Shown: positions 1-8,555 of the stretch, one piece after another
Layout of the letters: every line of letters begins with the position of its first letter
How positions within the stretch are numbered: position 1 is the stretch's first letter
Assembly (NCBI RefSeq): GCF_003026455.1
Contig: NZ_PYMB01000009.1
Location: forward strand, 1 to 64,000
DNA: 64,000 nucleotides
Reading direction: 5' to 3'
From: Photobacterium rosenbergii
GTDB lineage: Bacteria > Pseudomonadota > Gammaproteobacteria > Enterobacterales > Vibrionaceae
Notes under the pieces: model-generated
Told to the model about the DNA's origin: nothing
The model's input: the letters and a program-made list of their open reading frames with translations, nothing else
Database searches by the model: none
Position numbers and translations under genes: made by a program

Positions 1-50
1 GGCTCGGGAATAAACATAGATTAGACTTGAGTCCATGTTCAGCTTAAAAT

Positions 51-64
51 TGAACTATCGTTCA
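51..64. promoter_or_regulatory. Candidate TetR operator
   Basis: Inverted repeat TGAAC-TATC-GTTCA lies 22 bases before the start of the TetR-family gene. Most TetR regulators repress themselves from a palindrome in this position. The five-base arms are short, so this is a candidate only. Confidence 0.35.
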
Positions 65-86
65 CTTATTAGGCTGGAAACTCATC

Positions 87-686
87 ATGGCAAACCATGC
101 AAAATTTGACCGTCAGCAAGTCATCGACAAAGCCACGAGCCTGTATTGGGAAAAAGGGTTTCACGCTACATCTATGCGTAACCTGCAAGACGTCATAGAT
201 ATGCGTCCCGGCAGCATTTACGCCGCCTTCGGCAGCAAAGAGGGGCTATTCAAAGAAGCCCTGCAACATTACACCGAACAAGGGGTGGCGAGATTGGCCG
301 CTTGCCGAGCAAATAGTGCCTCACCCATAGCTGCTCTGAAACTGTTCATGGAGCAGTTGGTGATCAACACCCAGCAGGGAGCACCGAGTGGGATGTGTAT
401 GCTGGCCAAAACGGTGGCCGAGCTCACCGGCGAGCATGAAGAACTGCTGCAAGAGGCCAAACGCTCTTTCCGCAAAATGGAGAGTGAGTTCGAAAAGCTG
501 ATCGTCGAAGCCCAAGAGATGGGTGAGATTGACAAAGAGAAAGACCCGCACCAACTGGCCCGCCACATTCAGATCCAGATCTCGGGGCTTCGTACCTACG
601 CCCGCGTCAACGGCCCGGATGACGGTGAAAATGGCGCTCCCCTCAAGCAAATGATTGAGGATGTGTTCAAGCACTATCCGTTCTAG
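87..686 (+). CDS. TetR/AcrR family transcriptional regulator
   Basis: A 199-residue DNA-binding repressor of the TetR/AcrR type. The N-terminal helix-turn-helix is plain at about residues 10-56, with the family pattern GFHATSMRNLQDVIDMRPGS followed by IYAAFGSKEGLF. The rest is the variable helical ligand-binding and dimerisation region, so the inducer cannot be read from sequence. It is a single gene closed by its own terminator at 714-739, and a small inverted repeat upstream could be an autoregulatory operator. The target may be the gene left of the window edge, which is not visible. The family call is secure; the regulated function is unknown. Confidence 0.9.
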   Translation: MANHAKFDRQQVIDKATSLYWEKGFHATSMRNLQDVIDMRPGSIYAAFGSKEGLFKEALQHYTEQGVARLAACRANSASPIAALKLFMEQLVINTQQGAPSGMCMLAKTVAELTGEHEELLQEAKRSFRKMESEFEKLIVEAQEMGEIDKEKDPHQLARHIQIQISGLRTYARVNGPDDGENGAPLKQMIEDVFKHYPF

Positions 687-713
687 GCGATAGCTCTATT
701 GCCATTACCTATC

Positions 714-739
714 AAGCCAGCCTCCAGTGCTGGCTTTTT
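714..739 (+). terminator. Rho-independent terminator of the tetR-type gene
   Basis: Arms AAGCCAGC and GCTGGCTT around a seven-base loop, ending in a short T run. It lies between the converging TetR and LysR genes and may serve both strands. Confidence 0.8.
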
Positions 740-762
740 GATATTCACAGCAAACCACGCAC

Positions 763-1644
763 CTATAGCGTCAATTGCGGCTGGATAAAATCTATAAAGG
801 CCGAGATCCGCCTAGCAACCGAGGATGATTTATAGAATACGGCATTGACCTGCTCGCGGCCGGTATTGACCAGTTTTTCTGTTTCCAGCAAAGAGACCAA
901 ACGCCCTTCCTCCAAATCCTTGTTGACCATAAAGCCCGACAGGCACGAGATGCCATTACCGGCCAGTACCAGCTGGCGGACTGTCTCGCCGTTGCTTGAG
1001 ATCATTGAAGGGGTGATGGACTCCAATCCTTTGAGCGGCCAGCGATTGAGAATTTTAGCACCGGCAAAACCAATCAAATCGTGCTGGTGCAACTCGTTGA
1101 CCTGCTTGGGGATACCACGCTTGGCGAGGTATTCCGGCGCAGCGACAATATACAGCGGACTCCTGCCAAGTGGCCGGGCATGCAAGGTGGAATCATCTAG
1201 CTTGCCGATACGGATCGCCACATCGGTTCGCTTTTCCAACAAATCAACGAAACCTTCATTGGATGTCAGCTCAAGCTCTATCTCGGGATAAGCGACTTTG
1301 AATGGCTGGATCAACGGGACAAGCTGGTGGAATACAAAGGGGCTGGCTGCATCTACCCTCAGCCTCCCCTTTGGCAACTCTCCCCGCTGCATGATGTCTT
1401 CTTCGGCCTGTTGGATATGCTGCAGGCCTGTCCTCACCGCCTCGATAAACTGCCGTCCTTCATCGGTCAGCTCGACCCTACGGGTGGTGCGGTTGAGAAT
1501 AGACACGCCAAGTTGTTTCTCGACCTTACTGACGGCCCTTGAGACCCGTGCAACCTGGATGTCCAATGCCTCAGCAGCGGCAGAGAAACCGCCGCTATCG
1601 ACCACGGTCAGTAAAATTTCCAAATCATCAGAGCGCGTTAGCAT
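763..1644 (-). CDS. LysR family transcriptional regulator
   Basis: A LysR-type regulator of 293 residues. The N-terminal winged helix-turn-helix (about residues 1-60) shows the pattern SGGFSAAAEALDIQVARVSR followed by VSKVEKQLG and NRTTRRVELTDEG. A LysR substrate-binding domain follows from about residue 80. The ATG at 1644 is preferred because AAAGGA lies just upstream; an in-frame GTG at 1674 would add ten residues without a better ribosome site. It is transcribed divergently from the DHA1 exporter at 1876, the usual arrangement of a LysR regulator and its target, so control of that exporter is likely but inferred. Confidence 0.88.
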   Translation of the reverse strand: MLTRSDDLEILLTVVDSGGFSAAAEALDIQVARVSRAVSKVEKQLGVSILNRTTRRVELTDEGRQFIEAVRTGLQHIQQAEEDIMQRGELPKGRLRVDAASPFVFHQLVPLIQPFKVAYPEIELELTSNEGFVDLLEKRTDVAIRIGKLDDSTLHARPLGRSPLYIVAAPEYLAKRGIPKQVNELHQHDLIGFAGAKILNRWPLKGLESITPSMISSNGETVRQLVLAGNGISCLSGFMVNKDLEEGRLVSLLETEKLVNTGREQVNAVFYKSSSVARRISAFIDFIQPQLTL

Positions 1645-1875
1645 GGCACTTTTCCTTTCAACGTCTTTTATCACCTTTGCATTTTTTCATTTATAGCAAA
1701 AATCATTTGTAAAAGGTGCTGTTTTTAGCAATAGCATTTTTTTGAATAATGCCTGCCAACAAAGAGAGTGCCGCGAAGGGTTAGCGATAAAGCTGAAAAC
1801 CTTGAGACCTTAAAGCTTGAAACCTAAAAGCAGGGTTGTAGCGGCGGTTTGATTACATCAATAGAGAGAAAGACT

Positions 1876-3093
1876 ATGCCTTTAGCACTATTGGCATTGA
1901 CGCTAAGCGCCTTTGCTATCGGAACCACAGAATTCGTCATCGTGGGCTTGATCCCAACCATGGCAGCCGACCTTAATGTTTCACTACCTTCTGCCGGCCT
2001 GCTAGTCAGTTTGTATGCCCTGGGTGTTGCCGTAGGCGCCCCAGTATTAACCGCCTTAACCGGTAAATGGAACCGCAAGGTTGTCCTGCTATCAGTCATG
2101 AGCCTATTTGTTGCCGGTAACCTGCTGGCATGGCAGGCCCCGGGGTATAACACTCTGGTATTGGCACGTATCCTGACCGGTCTGGCCCATGGGGTGTTCT
2201 TCTCCATTGGCTCGACTATCGCAACCGGCCTGGTATCGAAAGAGAAAGCCGCCAGTGCGATTGCCATCATGTTTACCGGCCTAACTGTGGCCCTGGTAAC
2301 CGGTGTACCACTAGGTACCTATATCGGCCAAACCTTTGGTTGGCAGGCAACCTTCTTGATTGTTGCTCTGCTTGGCTTGATTGCCCTGATTGGTAGTGCA
2401 TTTTTGGTCCCAGGCAACCTCAAGCAGCCACCAGCGGCCAAGCTATCGTCACAGCTTAAAGTGTTGACCCAGCCTCGCCTGCTGCTGGTATATGCCATCA
2501 CTGCGCTAGGTTACGGCGGTACCTTCACTGCCTTTACCTATCTGGCACCTATCTTGGAAGATGTGTCTGGTTTCAACTCCGGTGCGATTGGCCTGATCAT
2601 GCTGGTATACGGTGTATCCGTGGCTATCGGTAACATCTGGGGCGGTAAGATGGCTGACAAGATGGGCCCAATCAAAGCCCTGACCATTATTTTCACCGGC
2701 CTAGCGGTAACTCTGTTGGTGTTCAATGTGACCGCTTACAACCCGATTGCTGCTGTTGCGACAATCTTGGTATGGGGTGCCTTCGCCTTCGGTAACGTAC
2801 CGGGTTTGCAGGTCTACGTGGTAAAACTAGCTGAGAAAGTCAGCCCGGATGCAGTCGATGTCGCTTCTGGCCTAAACATCGCGGCCTTCAACATCGGTAT
2901 TGCCCTAGGTTCATGGGGTGGCGGCCACATCGTCGCCGAAGCTGGACTGATGCATACCCCTTGGGCCGGCGCTGCAATTGTGATTGTTGCCTTGCTGCTA
3001 ACCCGCCTAAGCGGTCGCTTAGACAAGAGAGCATTGAGCAACGAAGTCGAGCCAAACAACAAGGTTGTGACCAATACGACCCAAGTGGTTTAA
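1876..3093 (+). CDS. MFS transporter, DHA1 family (YdhP/AraJ-like)
   Basis: A 405-residue twelve-helix major facilitator of the drug:H+ antiporter-1 type in the inner membrane. The first helix carries the segment SAFAIGTTEFVIVGLIP seen in E. coli YdhP and AraJ. The loop after helix 2 and the helix-4 segment (RILTGLAHGVFFSIGSTIA) are also family-like. The ATG at 1876 is chosen because GAGAG precedes it and because YdhP begins at this point; an ATG at 1849 would add nine residues. The gene is divergent from a LysR regulator and closed by a strong terminator. Such pumps export small organic solutes or drugs, but the substrate cannot be told from sequence. Confidence 0.85.
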   Translation: MPLALLALTLSAFAIGTTEFVIVGLIPTMAADLNVSLPSAGLLVSLYALGVAVGAPVLTALTGKWNRKVVLLSVMSLFVAGNLLAWQAPGYNTLVLARILTGLAHGVFFSIGSTIATGLVSKEKAASAIAIMFTGLTVALVTGVPLGTYIGQTFGWQATFLIVALLGLIALIGSAFLVPGNLKQPPAAKLSSQLKVLTQPRLLLVYAITALGYGGTFTAFTYLAPILEDVSGFNSGAIGLIMLVYGVSVAIGNIWGGKMADKMGPIKALTIIFTGLAVTLLVFNVTAYNPIAAVATILVWGAFAFGNVPGLQVYVVKLAEKVSPDAVDVASGLNIAAFNIGIALGSWGGGHIVAEAGLMHTPWAGAAIVIVALLLTRLSGRLDKRALSNEVEPNNKVVTNTTQVV

Positions 3094-3124
3094 AGCACAC
3101 TTCAAGCCTTAACACTCAACACCC

Positions 3125-3156
3125 AAAAGCCTGACGGCACTGCCGTCAGGCTTTTT
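3125..3156 (+). terminator. Rho-independent terminator after the DHA1 exporter
   Basis: A perfect 14-base stem (AAAAGCCTGACGGC and its complement) with a three-base loop and a T run, starting 31 bases after the stop codon. Confidence 0.92.
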
Positions 3157-3249
3157 GCTTTTCCCGCATTGTTCAACCGACATCACACCAATCCGCCAAG
3201 GGCAGCAATCAGCAGTTTTGCAGCAGCTTTTAACTAGTTTATTACCTGC

Positions 3250-3301
3250 CTGACGGCAATATATTGAGTGATCTGTATATATCTGCCGGCGATATATCGA
3301 G
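3250..3301. promoter_or_regulatory. Tandem direct repeat, candidate AraC-type operator
   Basis: Two 19-base direct repeats, CTGACGGCAATATATTGAG (3250-3268) and CTGCCGGCGATATATCGAG (3283-3301), differ at three positions and start 33 bases apart, about three helical turns. They lie just upstream of the operon at 3332-5886. AraC-family activators typically bind direct repeats, and an AraC gene closes the cluster at 5948-6862, so it is the natural candidate ligand; that link is inference. Confidence 0.5.
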
Positions 3302-3331
3302 TACTTCCATTTCAAGATAAGGGGAAAGAGC

Positions 3332-3478
3332 ATGCTAACGGGGTACTGGTCCACTGATGCCTTCATTATTGCGATGGTGACGCTTTGTATCATTGTCACA
3401 ATAATTTTTGGCTACCTGGAATGGACAGGAGGAGGCAACTTAGAGCCGTCCCACCACCAGCATAGCTCCAAGGAGTGA
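3332..3478 (+). CDS. Small single-pass membrane protein (48 aa)
   Basis: A short open frame of 48 residues beginning MLTGYWSTDAF. The ATG at 3332 is preceded by the purine-rich stretch AAGGGGAAAGAG, a good ribosome-binding site. The product is one hydrophobic helix (about residues 11-28) with a short hydrophilic histidine-rich tail. Its stop codon overlaps the ribosome site of the DMT gene starting at 3481, so the two are probably translationally coupled and form one operon with the symporter. I do not recognise the family. Small membrane peptides of this size often accompany sodium:solute symporters, which suggests an accessory role, but this is inference. Confidence 0.6.
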   Translation: MLTGYWSTDAFIIAMVTLCIIVTIIFGYLEWTGGGNLEPSHHQHSSKE

Positions 3479-3480
3479 AC

Positions 3481-4416
3481 ATGAATACGAAGACGCTAGG
3501 ATATAGCACCATGATCGTCTCGGCGACGCTGATGGGGTTTGTTGGCTTATTTGCCCGTAATATCAACACCTCCGGAGACGTCATTGCATTTACCCGAATG
3601 ACAGTCGGTGCTATCTGTATTTTGGCTATTTTGTTGTACAAACGGAAAGTACCTTTACTTTCCTCGACCAAGTTAACCCCAAGTGTTATTGCCAGTGGCG
3701 CATGCCTTGGCCTTTGCCTTGCAGCGTATGTATCGGCAACGCAATACACCACCTTGGCCAATGCGGTATTTCTGATTTACTCTGGCCCGGTGTTTTCAAC
3801 CATTCTCGCAGCTATCTTCCTCAAAGAGAAAATATCACGGCTGACTGCGATGCTTCTTACTGCCGTTTTCATCGGCTGCCTTTTTGTTATCGGCATCATC
3901 AGTTATGACAGCCAGTCCGGCTTGATAATCACCCTATCTTTCTCAAGGGAAACCTTTATCGGCGACATGCTCGGGCTTGCATCAGGTGTCGGGTACGGCC
4001 TGTATTTATTCCTGAGCCGCTACCGTGCTGACGTCAGTTCAGATGTGCGTTCGTTCTTCAACTTCCTGTTTGGTGCCGTGGCAATCGGTGTCTACTTCTT
4101 CATCAGCCCGCCTTCGCTAGCAGAGATGGATACCTCCTCTTGGGTTTGGTTGATTGCGATGGGCTTCTTCATCGGCTTTGGTGCCCTTTCCTTGCTCACA
4201 ATTGCTGCAAAACACCTAAAGGCCGCGGAGTTGGCATGTGTCTCCTATCTAGAAACCGTCGTAGGTGCCGGTATCGGGATCTTGCTGTTCAGTGAGTCGC
4301 TCACACTGCTTCAAGCTATCGGGGGACTGCTCGTCATTGGTGGCGGGATGGGAGAAGTGGTCATCGGCATGAGGAAAAAACAACAGCTACCCAAACACGC
4401 GCAATTTGAACACTAG
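3481..4416 (+). CDS. DMT superfamily permease (EamA type)
   Basis: A 311-residue inner-membrane protein with about ten hydrophobic segments forming the two EamA repeats of the drug/metabolite transporter superfamily. The C-terminal repeat contains the common LETVVGAGIGILLFSE pattern. The ATG at 3481 follows AAGGAG at good spacing; an upstream in-frame GTG at 3475 overlaps that site and is unlikely. It is the second gene of a three-gene operon with a small membrane peptide and a sodium:solute symporter. DMT proteins commonly export amino acids or metabolites. The nearby amidinotransferase makes a guanidino compound or precursor a reasonable guess for the substrate, but nothing in the sequence shows it. 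Confidence 0.82.
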   Translation: MNTKTLGYSTMIVSATLMGFVGLFARNINTSGDVIAFTRMTVGAICILAILLYKRKVPLLSSTKLTPSVIASGACLGLCLAAYVSATQYTTLANAVFLIYSGPVFSTILAAIFLKEKISRLTAMLLTAVFIGCLFVIGIISYDSQSGLIITLSFSRETFIGDMLGLASGVGYGLYLFLSRYRADVSSDVRSFFNFLFGAVAIGVYFFISPPSLAEMDTSSWVWLIAMGFFIGFGALSLLTIAAKHLKAAELACVSYLETVVGAGIGILLFSESLTLLQAIGGLLVIGGGMGEVVIGMRKKQQLPKHAQFEH

Positions 4417-4425
4417 GAGGCGAAC

Positions 4426-5886
4426 ATGGATGCCTGGCTAAACTGGAGTCTTTTGCTAATCACCGTCATTGTGATGGCCGGGCTCGCACTCTACAGCGAT
4501 AAAATTGTCCGAAAAGGTAATGGTGAAGGCGGCTTCTTACTGGCCGCTAACACCCTAGGCCCTTTCGTCGGGGCGGCGACCATCGTCGCTACCGGCTTTT
4601 CTGGCTGGGGATTTATGGGCTCACCGGGCGTGGCCTATAAATACGGTGCCGTTGAGCTGCTGGGTAATTTTTTCTTCGCTCCGGCAATGGTTTTTGCCGT
4701 GTTGTTCTGTGCTCGTTTCTTACATCGGCGTGCGAGCAAAATTGGGAGCCTGACCATCCCAGAGTACATTGCCTGCAGCCATGATGGCCCTGAATCAATC
4801 AAGCGGCTCACCCAAGCCATTACCGCAATCATCACAGTATTACTGCTATTGGTTTTCCTCGTTGGGCAAATCAAAGCCCTGGGGCTTCTTGCCGGTCAAT
4901 GGTTGGGAATTGATGTAACATCAGCCTCATTGCTAATGGTGGCAATTATTATTCTGTATACCTCGATTGGAGGCCTGGCAGCCGTTGCCTTTACCGATTG
5001 TTTTATGGTTATCGGCATGTGTGTCTCGGCTTTGATTATTGTGGTCACCATATTTGCAGACCTGTCACCCAGCCAGTTGCTTGAAGGGCTCAATGCTATT
5101 GACCCGAGCTTGCTTGCCCCAACGGACTCTGGCCCCTACGGCACTTCCGTTTGGCATGTGTTTTTGGTCTTGCCTTATGCATTCATCTACAGCGCCACTC
5201 TTCCCTATATGTCTATTAGGTTTATGGCTCTGGCTAAGACGACCAAGCTCCACCATGTCGCCGCTTATATGACCCCTATAGCCTGCTTACTTAGCCTCGT
5301 CCCCCTCGCAGGGCTGTATGTCAAAATCAAGGTCCCCCACTTGGCCACCCCGGATGAGGCCATGCCGACATTCCTGATGCTATTTCTATCCCCAGCGGTG
5401 TCAGCGATTGTTACCTTGTTTATCCTGTTTGCAATGAAGTCCACCGCCAACTCGGTGCTGCATGCCATCGCCAGTGCCGTCTCCCACGATCTAAGGCAGG
5501 CCGTTTGGCCCAAATGTACCCTCAACCACCGCCAACTTCTGAGGCTTAACCGGCTAGCGGTTATTCTGTTGGGCTTGACCGGATTCCTGCTGATGCTGGT
5601 GGCACCACCCTTTATGTTATCAATGCTGGCTATCCTGGGCTCCGGCACCTTGATGGCGGCATTAGTCGCTCCCACACTGCTGGCACAGGTGGTAAAAACC
5701 AATATATACGCCGCACTCACCTCAATATTGGTCGGCTTCTTCTCTGGCTGCCTTCTGTTTTGGAAATTCAACCTAGGGTGGGTAGAAGCTCCGCTATATG
5801 CCTCATTCCTGGCCTGCGGTAGCTACTGGTTTGTATCACTCGTTTCTCAGCGCCAACACCCTGCGCACATTCTCCGGCCAAGGTAG
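4426..5886 (+). CDS. Sodium:solute symporter (SSS family)
   Basis: A 486-residue polytopic membrane protein of the SSS family. The N-terminal part has the glycine- and serine-rich segment TIVATGFSGWGFMGSPGVAY, equivalent to the substrate and sodium region of PutP-like proteins. IYTSIGGLAAVAFTDCFMV in the middle matches the helix-5 signature. It begins nine bases after the DMT gene with the strong ribosome site AGGAGG, so it belongs to the same operon. A hairpin at 5900-5933 ends it. Sodium-driven uptake of a small organic solute is the expected role; the substrate is unknown. Confidence 0.88.
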   Translation: MDAWLNWSLLLITVIVMAGLALYSDKIVRKGNGEGGFLLAANTLGPFVGAATIVATGFSGWGFMGSPGVAYKYGAVELLGNFFFAPAMVFAVLFCARFLHRRASKIGSLTIPEYIACSHDGPESIKRLTQAITAIITVLLLLVFLVGQIKALGLLAGQWLGIDVTSASLLMVAIIILYTSIGGLAAVAFTDCFMVIGMCVSALIIVVTIFADLSPSQLLEGLNAIDPSLLAPTDSGPYGTSVWHVFLVLPYAFIYSATLPYMSIRFMALAKTTKLHHVAAYMTPIACLLSLVPLAGLYVKIKVPHLATPDEAMPTFLMLFLSPAVSAIVTLFILFAMKSTANSVLHAIASAVSHDLRQAVWPKCTLNHRQLLRLNRLAVILLGLTGFLLMLVAPPFMLSMLAILGSGTLMAALVAPTLLAQVVKTNIYAALTSILVGFFSGCLLFWKFNLGWVEAPLYASFLACGSYWFVSLVSQRQHPAHILRPR

Positions 5887-5899
5887 GCAGATACTGAGA

Positions 5900-5935
5900 G
5901 GGAAAACGCATCATTACGTTTTTGCGTTTTCCCGT
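5900..5935. terminator. Bidirectional terminator between converging genes
   Basis: Arms GGGAAAACGCA (5900-5910) and TGCGTTTTCCC (5923-5933) lie between the symporter and the AraC gene, which converge here. Confidence 0.72.
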
Positions 5936-5947
5936 TTTCCTCTCCAA

Positions 5948-6862
5948 TCAGCAAACATTATCGAAAAACTGTTTGGTCACTTGGCCTTCCACAGAGCGTG
6001 AAGTATCAATCCCTTTTCTCATATCAATATGTTTGGCCCGGTATTCTCGCGGGGTCGCCTTAAGCAACCCTTTAAATTTAGCGTTAAAGTTAGATAATGA
6101 TGAAAACCCAACTTCCGTACCAATATGGGAAATACTCCAATCCGTTGTCACCAAATATCGGGCAGCCTGTCTCACCCGCTGCTCAATTAAATACTGGCGG
6201 AAGGTGATACCCATATTGGCGTGGAAGAAACGGGAAAATGTGCTGTCTGCCATATGGAGCTGATCGGCCACCTTGGCAACCGATATGGGATCCCCTAAAT
6301 GCTGATCAATATATTTAAGGGCCAACTGCACCCTATCTTCAGCCCGCTTAGAATTGGATATTTCAACGCAATTGTTAATTAAGCGTTGGATAGGTTGCTT
6401 AACAGCTAAATGGTTCAGTAGTCCAAGTAAGTTCAGCACTTGAATAAAGTCGAACGTATTTTGCATCGGCTCGATATATTGCCGAATAGCTTCATTTTGC
6501 CGGTCCTCAAACAATAGTCCACTGCGGGAATCATCCAGCATCTGTTTAATGGGTTTGAACTGGACACTATCAACAAAAGTCTGGCCCAATGCATTTAACC
6601 TAAAATGCAACACGTCACAATCTGCTCTCCCCTGCCCGCCGGACGAGAACAAAGATAGGCGGAAAGGGTTGAAGGGTGCCAATAACACTAACTGGCCGAC
6701 CTTCAGCTTGTACTGAGTCGATGCAAGGTGCAAGGTACACCCAGCGGTACGTGGCGCAACCAAAATATAGTCGGCGCCGAATATCATATGCTCAGTTTCA
6801 TTGACTTTCTGCAGGTCAAACATCAGAAACTTCGGAGTATTGGCAATAACCCGTGGACACAT
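5948..6862 (-). CDS. AraC family transcriptional regulator
   Basis: A regulator of about 304 residues. The C-terminal AraC domain has two helix-turn-helix units: DPISVAKVADQLHMADSTFS, and WSISHIGTEVGFSSLSNFNA followed by FKGLLKATPREYR. The N-terminal 170 residues form a cupin-like sensing region without recognisable ligand residues. ATG at 6862 is preferred because GGGAGG lies nine bases upstream; a GTG at 6871 would add three residues. The gene sits between the transport operon and the amidinotransferase gene, and a 33-base-phased direct repeat before the operon resembles an AraC operator. It is the likely local regulator of both. Confidence 0.85.
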   Translation of the reverse strand: MCPRVIANTPKFLMFDLQKVNETEHMIFGADYILVAPRTAGCTLHLASTQYKLKVGQLVLLAPFNPFRLSLFSSGGQGRADCDVLHFRLNALGQTFVDSVQFKPIKQMLDDSRSGLLFEDRQNEAIRQYIEPMQNTFDFIQVLNLLGLLNHLAVKQPIQRLINNCVEISNSKRAEDRVQLALKYIDQHLGDPISVAKVADQLHMADSTFSRFFHANMGITFRQYLIEQRVRQAARYLVTTDWSISHIGTEVGFSSLSNFNAKFKGLLKATPREYRAKHIDMRKGIDTSRSVEGQVTKQFFDNVC

Positions 6863-7223
6863 GGCCTTCACCTCCCTTGACAGTAGTAGCTATGTTTACC
6901 ACCGTTTTCATAAATCTCCAGCCCACGAATACCAAATCGTGATATACCCCCAACCAATAGCAAAAATATAGTTAATTCGATATATAAATAATTAAAACCC
7001 AGACCTCAAATCCAATTAAATCAATATTTGCGGATAATTATTCTTTTTGAGTGACAGGAATTTCATCGCTATTTACCTAAAATTAATCCAGCAGAAAAAC
7101 ACCAGTTTTCGGCATTTTTCGGCTATTAGAAAACCATTATTTTCGCAAAATAGAGCTCATGGATAGCAACACAGTGTTATTCAACCAACATCATTAATCA
7201 GTTTATTTTGTGGAGTGTTTGTC
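6863..7223. promoter_or_regulatory. AT-rich divergent promoter region
   Basis: This 361-base non-coding stretch separates the AraC gene from the amidinotransferase gene and must hold both promoters. It is AT-rich, with runs such as ATATATAAATAATTAAAA. A fragment TTCGATATAT near 6975 recalls the core of the direct repeats at 3250-3301, but the match is too short to call a site. No hidden gene was seen. Confidence 0.45.
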
Positions 7224-8456
7224 ATGAGTGTTTCCAATGATCTATACCCAAATGCATCTCAGCCCCTAGAGAGGAAAGAATCAGGCGTACCCTATGTCCG
7301 AGAAGGCTTGCACGTAGAGTCCCATAATGATTTTGACCCACTCCGCCATGTCATTGTCGGTATCGCCGATAACCAACATATCCCTGAAGCCTGCCCAGCT
7401 AGTAATGAAAAAATCCCCGCAGACTCCCCGATGCGTGGCAGTAAAGCTGGGCGCCGAACCCAGGAAACCATAGACCGTGCCAATGAGTGCCTCAATGGCT
7501 TTGCCAAAACTCTGGAAGATCGCGGGATCATTGTTGACCGCCCGGGAGCGGTGGATTGGCATCAACGCATTACCACGCCGGACTTCACTATCAGCTCCGG
7601 ATTCGGTTGTATGCCACCACGCGATTGCTTGCTCACCATGGGCAAAAGCATTTTGATGGCACCGATGAGCTTCCGGAGCCGCTACTTCGAATATTTGGCC
7701 TACGTAGACCTATTGCGTGAATACTTCGAGTCAGACCCTAACTGTATAATCGAACAGGCCCCACGTCCCCGCCTAGCCGATGAAAGTTTCCGAATGGACT
7801 ACGTTGCCGCATATGAATATTTATCCGATGAAGAGACCATGGCGCGCTCCCTGCGTAAGGAGTACAGCACCAACGAACATGATATTCTTTTCGATGCGGC
7901 GGATGTCATGCGTTTGGGCAAAGATATTTTTGTCCAGCACGGGCTGACAACAAACTTGGCAGGGATACGTTGGATTAAACGCAAATACGAGCCACAGGGA
8001 TACCGCGTGCATACCCTCAGCTTTGAGGACAACCATCCAATCCATATTGATGCGACTTTCTGCCCATTACGCCCTGGATTGATGTTACTCAACCCACACC
8101 GCCCACTATTTAAAGGCCAGCGTGATATCTTCGAGAAGAACGGTTGGGAGATTGTTGAAGCCGTAGCACCAGCTTGGGATAACCCACCACCACTTTGTTA
8201 CTCAAGTACCTGGCTATCAATGAATACCTTGATCCTTGATCATAAAACAGTATGTGTTGAAGCCTCTGAGCATCCTCAGATGGAACAGTTCGACAAGCTT
8301 GGCTTTGAGGTCATTCCTGTCGACCTGCGTGATGCGTATGCCTTTGGTGGCGGTCTCCACTGTGCAACCGCCGATGTTTGGCGAGAAGGTACCTGCGAAG
8401 ATTACTTTGAAAACCAATTCTTTGGCGCCCACAGTATCGAGCATTGGGAATACTAA
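7224..8456 (+). CDS. Glycine amidinotransferase family protein
   Basis: A 410-residue enzyme of the arginine:glycine amidinotransferase (AGAT) family, which moves the amidino group of arginine to an amine acceptor, giving ornithine and a guanidino product. The catalytic cysteine is in GGGLHCATADV (about Cys380), the catalytic histidine in HIDATF (about His274), and the acidic partner in LFDAADVMRLGKDIFV. The His-Cys spacing of 106 residues is close to the 104 of human AGAT. ATG at 7224 follows GTGGAG. It is a single gene with its own terminator, downstream of a divergent AraC gene. The acceptor is not proven: glycine is the family norm, but bacterial relatives also act in natural-product pathways. 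Confidence 0.88.
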   Translation: MSVSNDLYPNASQPLERKESGVPYVREGLHVESHNDFDPLRHVIVGIADNQHIPEACPASNEKIPADSPMRGSKAGRRTQETIDRANECLNGFAKTLEDRGIIVDRPGAVDWHQRITTPDFTISSGFGCMPPRDCLLTMGKSILMAPMSFRSRYFEYLAYVDLLREYFESDPNCIIEQAPRPRLADESFRMDYVAAYEYLSDEETMARSLRKEYSTNEHDILFDAADVMRLGKDIFVQHGLTTNLAGIRWIKRKYEPQGYRVHTLSFEDNHPIHIDATFCPLRPGLMLLNPHRPLFKGQRDIFEKNGWEIVEAVAPAWDNPPPLCYSSTWLSMNTLILDHKTVCVEASEHPQMEQFDKLGFEVIPVDLRDAYAFGGGLHCATADVWREGTCEDYFENQFFGAHSIEHWEY

Positions 8457-8475
8457 TCAATCTAACCCCCAAACA

Positions 8476-8508
8476 AAAAGCCTGGCGGTAATATCGCCAG
8501 GCTTTTCT
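8476..8508 (+). terminator. Rho-independent terminator of the amidinotransferase gene
   Basis: Arms AAAAGCCTGGCG and CGCCAGGCTTTT around a seven-base loop, 20 bases after the stop codon. Confidence 0.9.
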
Positions 8509-8555
8509 TTGTGTGATTCAATGTCAGAGCGACACAAAACCTATCAACACAAGAA

